Positions 5,747 to 6,945 of a stretch of 6,945 bases of DNA are shown here, piece by piece. The translations under genes were made by a program, and so were the position numbers. This stretch comes from Myroides sp. (lineage in GTDB: Bacteria; Bacteroidota; Bacteroidia; Flavobacteriales; Flavobacteriaceae). The notes under the pieces are model-generated. The model did not search any database, had not been told where the DNA came from, and saw nothing but the letters and a program-made list of their open reading frames with translations. How positions within the stretch are numbered: position 1 is the first letter of the stretch; the number at the start of each line of letters is the position of its first letter. The stretch is from the NCBI GenBank assembly GCA_018384465.1, contig JAHAYQ010000086.1:1-6945 (forward strand), written 5' to 3'.

Positions 5747-6821
5747 AAAATTTTATTTTTTTTCCTACGTTTAAACCTGCATTTTTGGCAAAAACACCAC
5801 ACATGTGGAACAACAATCGAGCACCTACGTTTCCGTCCCAATCATCATCACCTGGAGCAACTTCTACTAAATCCATACCGATAATGTTTTTACCTGAAGC
5901 ACCTAACTTATCTAATAAATAAGTAGCTTGTTCAAAAGTTAATCCACCTGGAACTGGAGTTCCTGTATTTGGACAATACCAACGTTCTAACGCATCAATA
6001 TCAAAACTTACACACACATCTTGAGGTAGATTTGATAAGATTTCATCACATTGATCTTTCCAAGTTTTCCCTTCAAAAGAAGCAGCTTTCAAGTCTGCAT
6101 CGGTATATACTTTTACTTTATCAGTTCCTTTAATTACAGATACTTCTTGTTCAGAAAAATCGCGAATACCTACTTGAACTAACTTCGAAATTTGTGGCAA
6201 CTGAATGGCATTGTACATAATGGATGCATGCGAATGTGTAAAGCCTTCGTAAGCAATACGTAAATCCATGTGCGCATCGAAATGTAAAATTCCAAAGTTG
6301 TTGTATTTAGTAGCTAACGCTTGGTAATATCCTAGAGGTGTAGAATGATCTCCTCCTAAAAGAATAACTTTTTTACCTTGATCCATCCAAGACAATACTT
6401 TGTCTTTAACCTCTTGGTTTAATTGTGCTGTAGCTTTATTGATTTTATCTAAATCGCCTTGTAATGTTGGAAAAGTTTCTACATCTTCACCATTTTCTAA
6501 AGCTTCGATAATAGGTTGCGCCATTCCTTTGTATTTTGCACTGTTTTCAGCCCAAGATTCTGGAGCTTCGTCCATGAAAATACCTAATTTCCATAATTCA
6601 GGAAATTGTTGGTGCAATAAATCAATCTGAAAAGAAGCATCCATTATAGCATCAGGCCCTTCAGAAGCTCCTGCACCATAACTTACTGTAACTTCCCAAG
6701 GCACAGGAACTACAATAATTTCACTTTCTTCAGCTGTAAAAGGTAAACCATAGATACTGGCATCGGCCAAACCTGGTTGTGATGGGTCGAATGAATCAAT
6801 TTTTTGTTGTTTTGTAAGCAT
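5745..6821 (-). CDS. agmatinase/arginase-family ureohydrolase
   Basis: A binuclear-manganese hydrolase that removes urea from a guanidino compound, most likely agmatine (giving putrescine) or arginine. It has 358 residues, longer than the usual 300-320, with an N-terminal extension and an inserted region at about 85-150. Metal ligands are all present: GGDHS at 156-160 (His159), FDAHMD at 181-186 (Asp182, His184, Asp186), and SFDID at 272-276 (Asp274, Asp276). The substrate-guanidine glutamate is in MDLVEVAPG (Glu320). THSHASIMYN (195-204) fits the histidine-containing substrate loop. The third signature is unusual: after DID it reads ALERWYCPNTGTPVPGG, so the usual DP of DxDxxDP is ER. The start at 6821 is the first ATG after a short A-rich leader with a good promoter element. 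It is transcribed alone, since terminators lie on both sides. The substrate cannot be decided from sequence; arginase, agmatinase and a related guanidino hydrolase all remain possible. Confidence 0.9.
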   Translation of the reverse strand: MLTKQQKIDSFDPSQPGLADASIYGLPFTAEESEIIVVPVPWEVTVSYGAGASEGPDAIMDASFQIDLLHQQFPELWKLGIFMDEAPESWAENSAKYKGMAQPIIEALENGEDVETFPTLQGDLDKINKATAQLNQEVKDKVLSWMDQGKKVILLGGDHSTPLGYYQALATKYNNFGILHFDAHMDLRIAYEGFTHSHASIMYNAIQLPQISKLVQVGIRDFSEQEVSVIKGTDKVKVYTDADLKAASFEGKTWKDQCDEILSNLPQDVCVSFDIDALERWYCPNTGTPVPGGLTFEQATYLLDKLGASGKNIIGMDLVEVAPGDDDWDGNVGARLLFHMCGVFAKNAGLNVGKKIKF

Positions 6822-6845
6822 TTTTTAACTTGATGATTTAAGACA

Positions 6846-6853
6846 CAAATATA
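6846..6853 (-). promoter_or_regulatory. -7 promoter element for the ureohydrolase gene
   Basis: On the minus strand this reads TATATTTG, an exact match to the Bacteroidota -7 consensus TAnnTTTG. It lies 24 bases before the ATG at 6821, giving a leader of roughly 18 bases. No clear TTG is found at -33, because that region is occupied by the hairpin of the upstream gene's terminator. Confidence 0.5.
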
Positions 6854-6878
6854 AAAAAAGCCAAGCTAAAAGCTGGCT
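6852..6878 (-). terminator. intrinsic terminator of the gene at the right edge
   Basis: On the minus strand a hairpin forms from AGCCAGCT (6878-6871) and AGCTTGGCT (6867-6859), with a 3-base loop and one bulged base, followed immediately by a run of seven T. It lies six bases after the stop codon of the partial gene at 6885. Confidence 0.82.
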
Positions 6879-6884
6879 AATTTG

Positions 6885-6945
6885 TTAAGTTGTTTGAATA
6901 CCTTTCTTTAAAATTTGTCCGAATTCGTACATTTCCTCAAAAGTG
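6885..6945 (-). CDS. C-terminal end of an unidentified protein, cut by window edge
   Basis: The last 19 codons of a minus-strand gene, reading TFEEMYEFGQILKKGIQTT and then TAA (6887-6885). The frame runs off the right edge, and a matching terminator follows directly, which supports it as a real gene end. The stretch looks like the final helix of a soluble protein. It is too short for me to name the family. Confidence 0.75.
   Translation of the reverse strand, partial: TFEEMYEFGQILKKGIQTT

Noticed and set aside
6400..6630. Plus-strand open frame of 76 codons inside the ureohydrolase gene
   Set aside because: It is fully antisense to conserved enzyme sequence and has no independent signals.
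1..6945. Defence island, prophage, insertion sequence, CRISPR array or tRNA
   Set aside because: No transposase, integrase, terminal or direct repeats, spacer arrays or cloverleaf sequences were seen; codon use and AT content look even across the genes.

Overview
The window is AT-rich chromosomal DNA that reads as a member of the Bacteroidota, most likely the family Flavobacteriaceae. Grounds for this are the A/T-rich leaders without clear Shine-Dalgarno sequences, sequences matching the Bacteroidota -7 element TAnnTTTG, the exbB-exbD-exbD gene order, and protein sequences typical of that group (kynurenine monooxygenase, a long agmatinase-like ureohydrolase, a YjgR/HerA-like ATPase). Genus and species cannot be fixed from the sequence alone.

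Layout. Positions 1-2036 (minus strand) hold an energy-transduction operon read right to left: a MotA/TolQ/ExbB proton-channel protein, a 203-residue ExbD, and a second, different ExbD cut by the left edge. A 327-base AT-rich divergent spacer follows. At 2364-3869 (plus) is a complete YjgR/DUF853-type HerA-like ATPase. It converges on a kynurenine 3-monooxygenase (minus, best start 5402), and a perfect 12-bp hairpin terminator overlaps the last codons of that gene. At 5546-5704 (plus) is a 52-residue, two-helix membrane protein resembling the lmo0937/DUF5670 family. It converges on an agmatinase/arginase-family enzyme (5745-6821, minus) across a strong bidirectional terminator. The right edge holds the last 19 codons of another minus-strand gene, its own terminator, and a good -7 promoter element for the ureohydrolase.

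How the genes work together. The ExbB/ExbD genes encode a proton-driven motor that should power TonB-dependent uptake across the outer membrane. The other genes look like independent housekeeping units: tryptophan/kynurenine catabolism or NAD precursor supply, guanidino-compound hydrolysis (arginine/polyamine metabolism), and an ATPase of uncertain role. Terminators and start-proximal promoters separate them.

I see no transposon, prophage, CRISPR array, tRNA or rRNA, and no convincing undescribed system. The points most worth a second look are the coding-overlapped terminator of kmo, the wrong-looking long start of kmo, the altered third ureohydrolase signature, and the ExbD pair with extended periplasmic domains.
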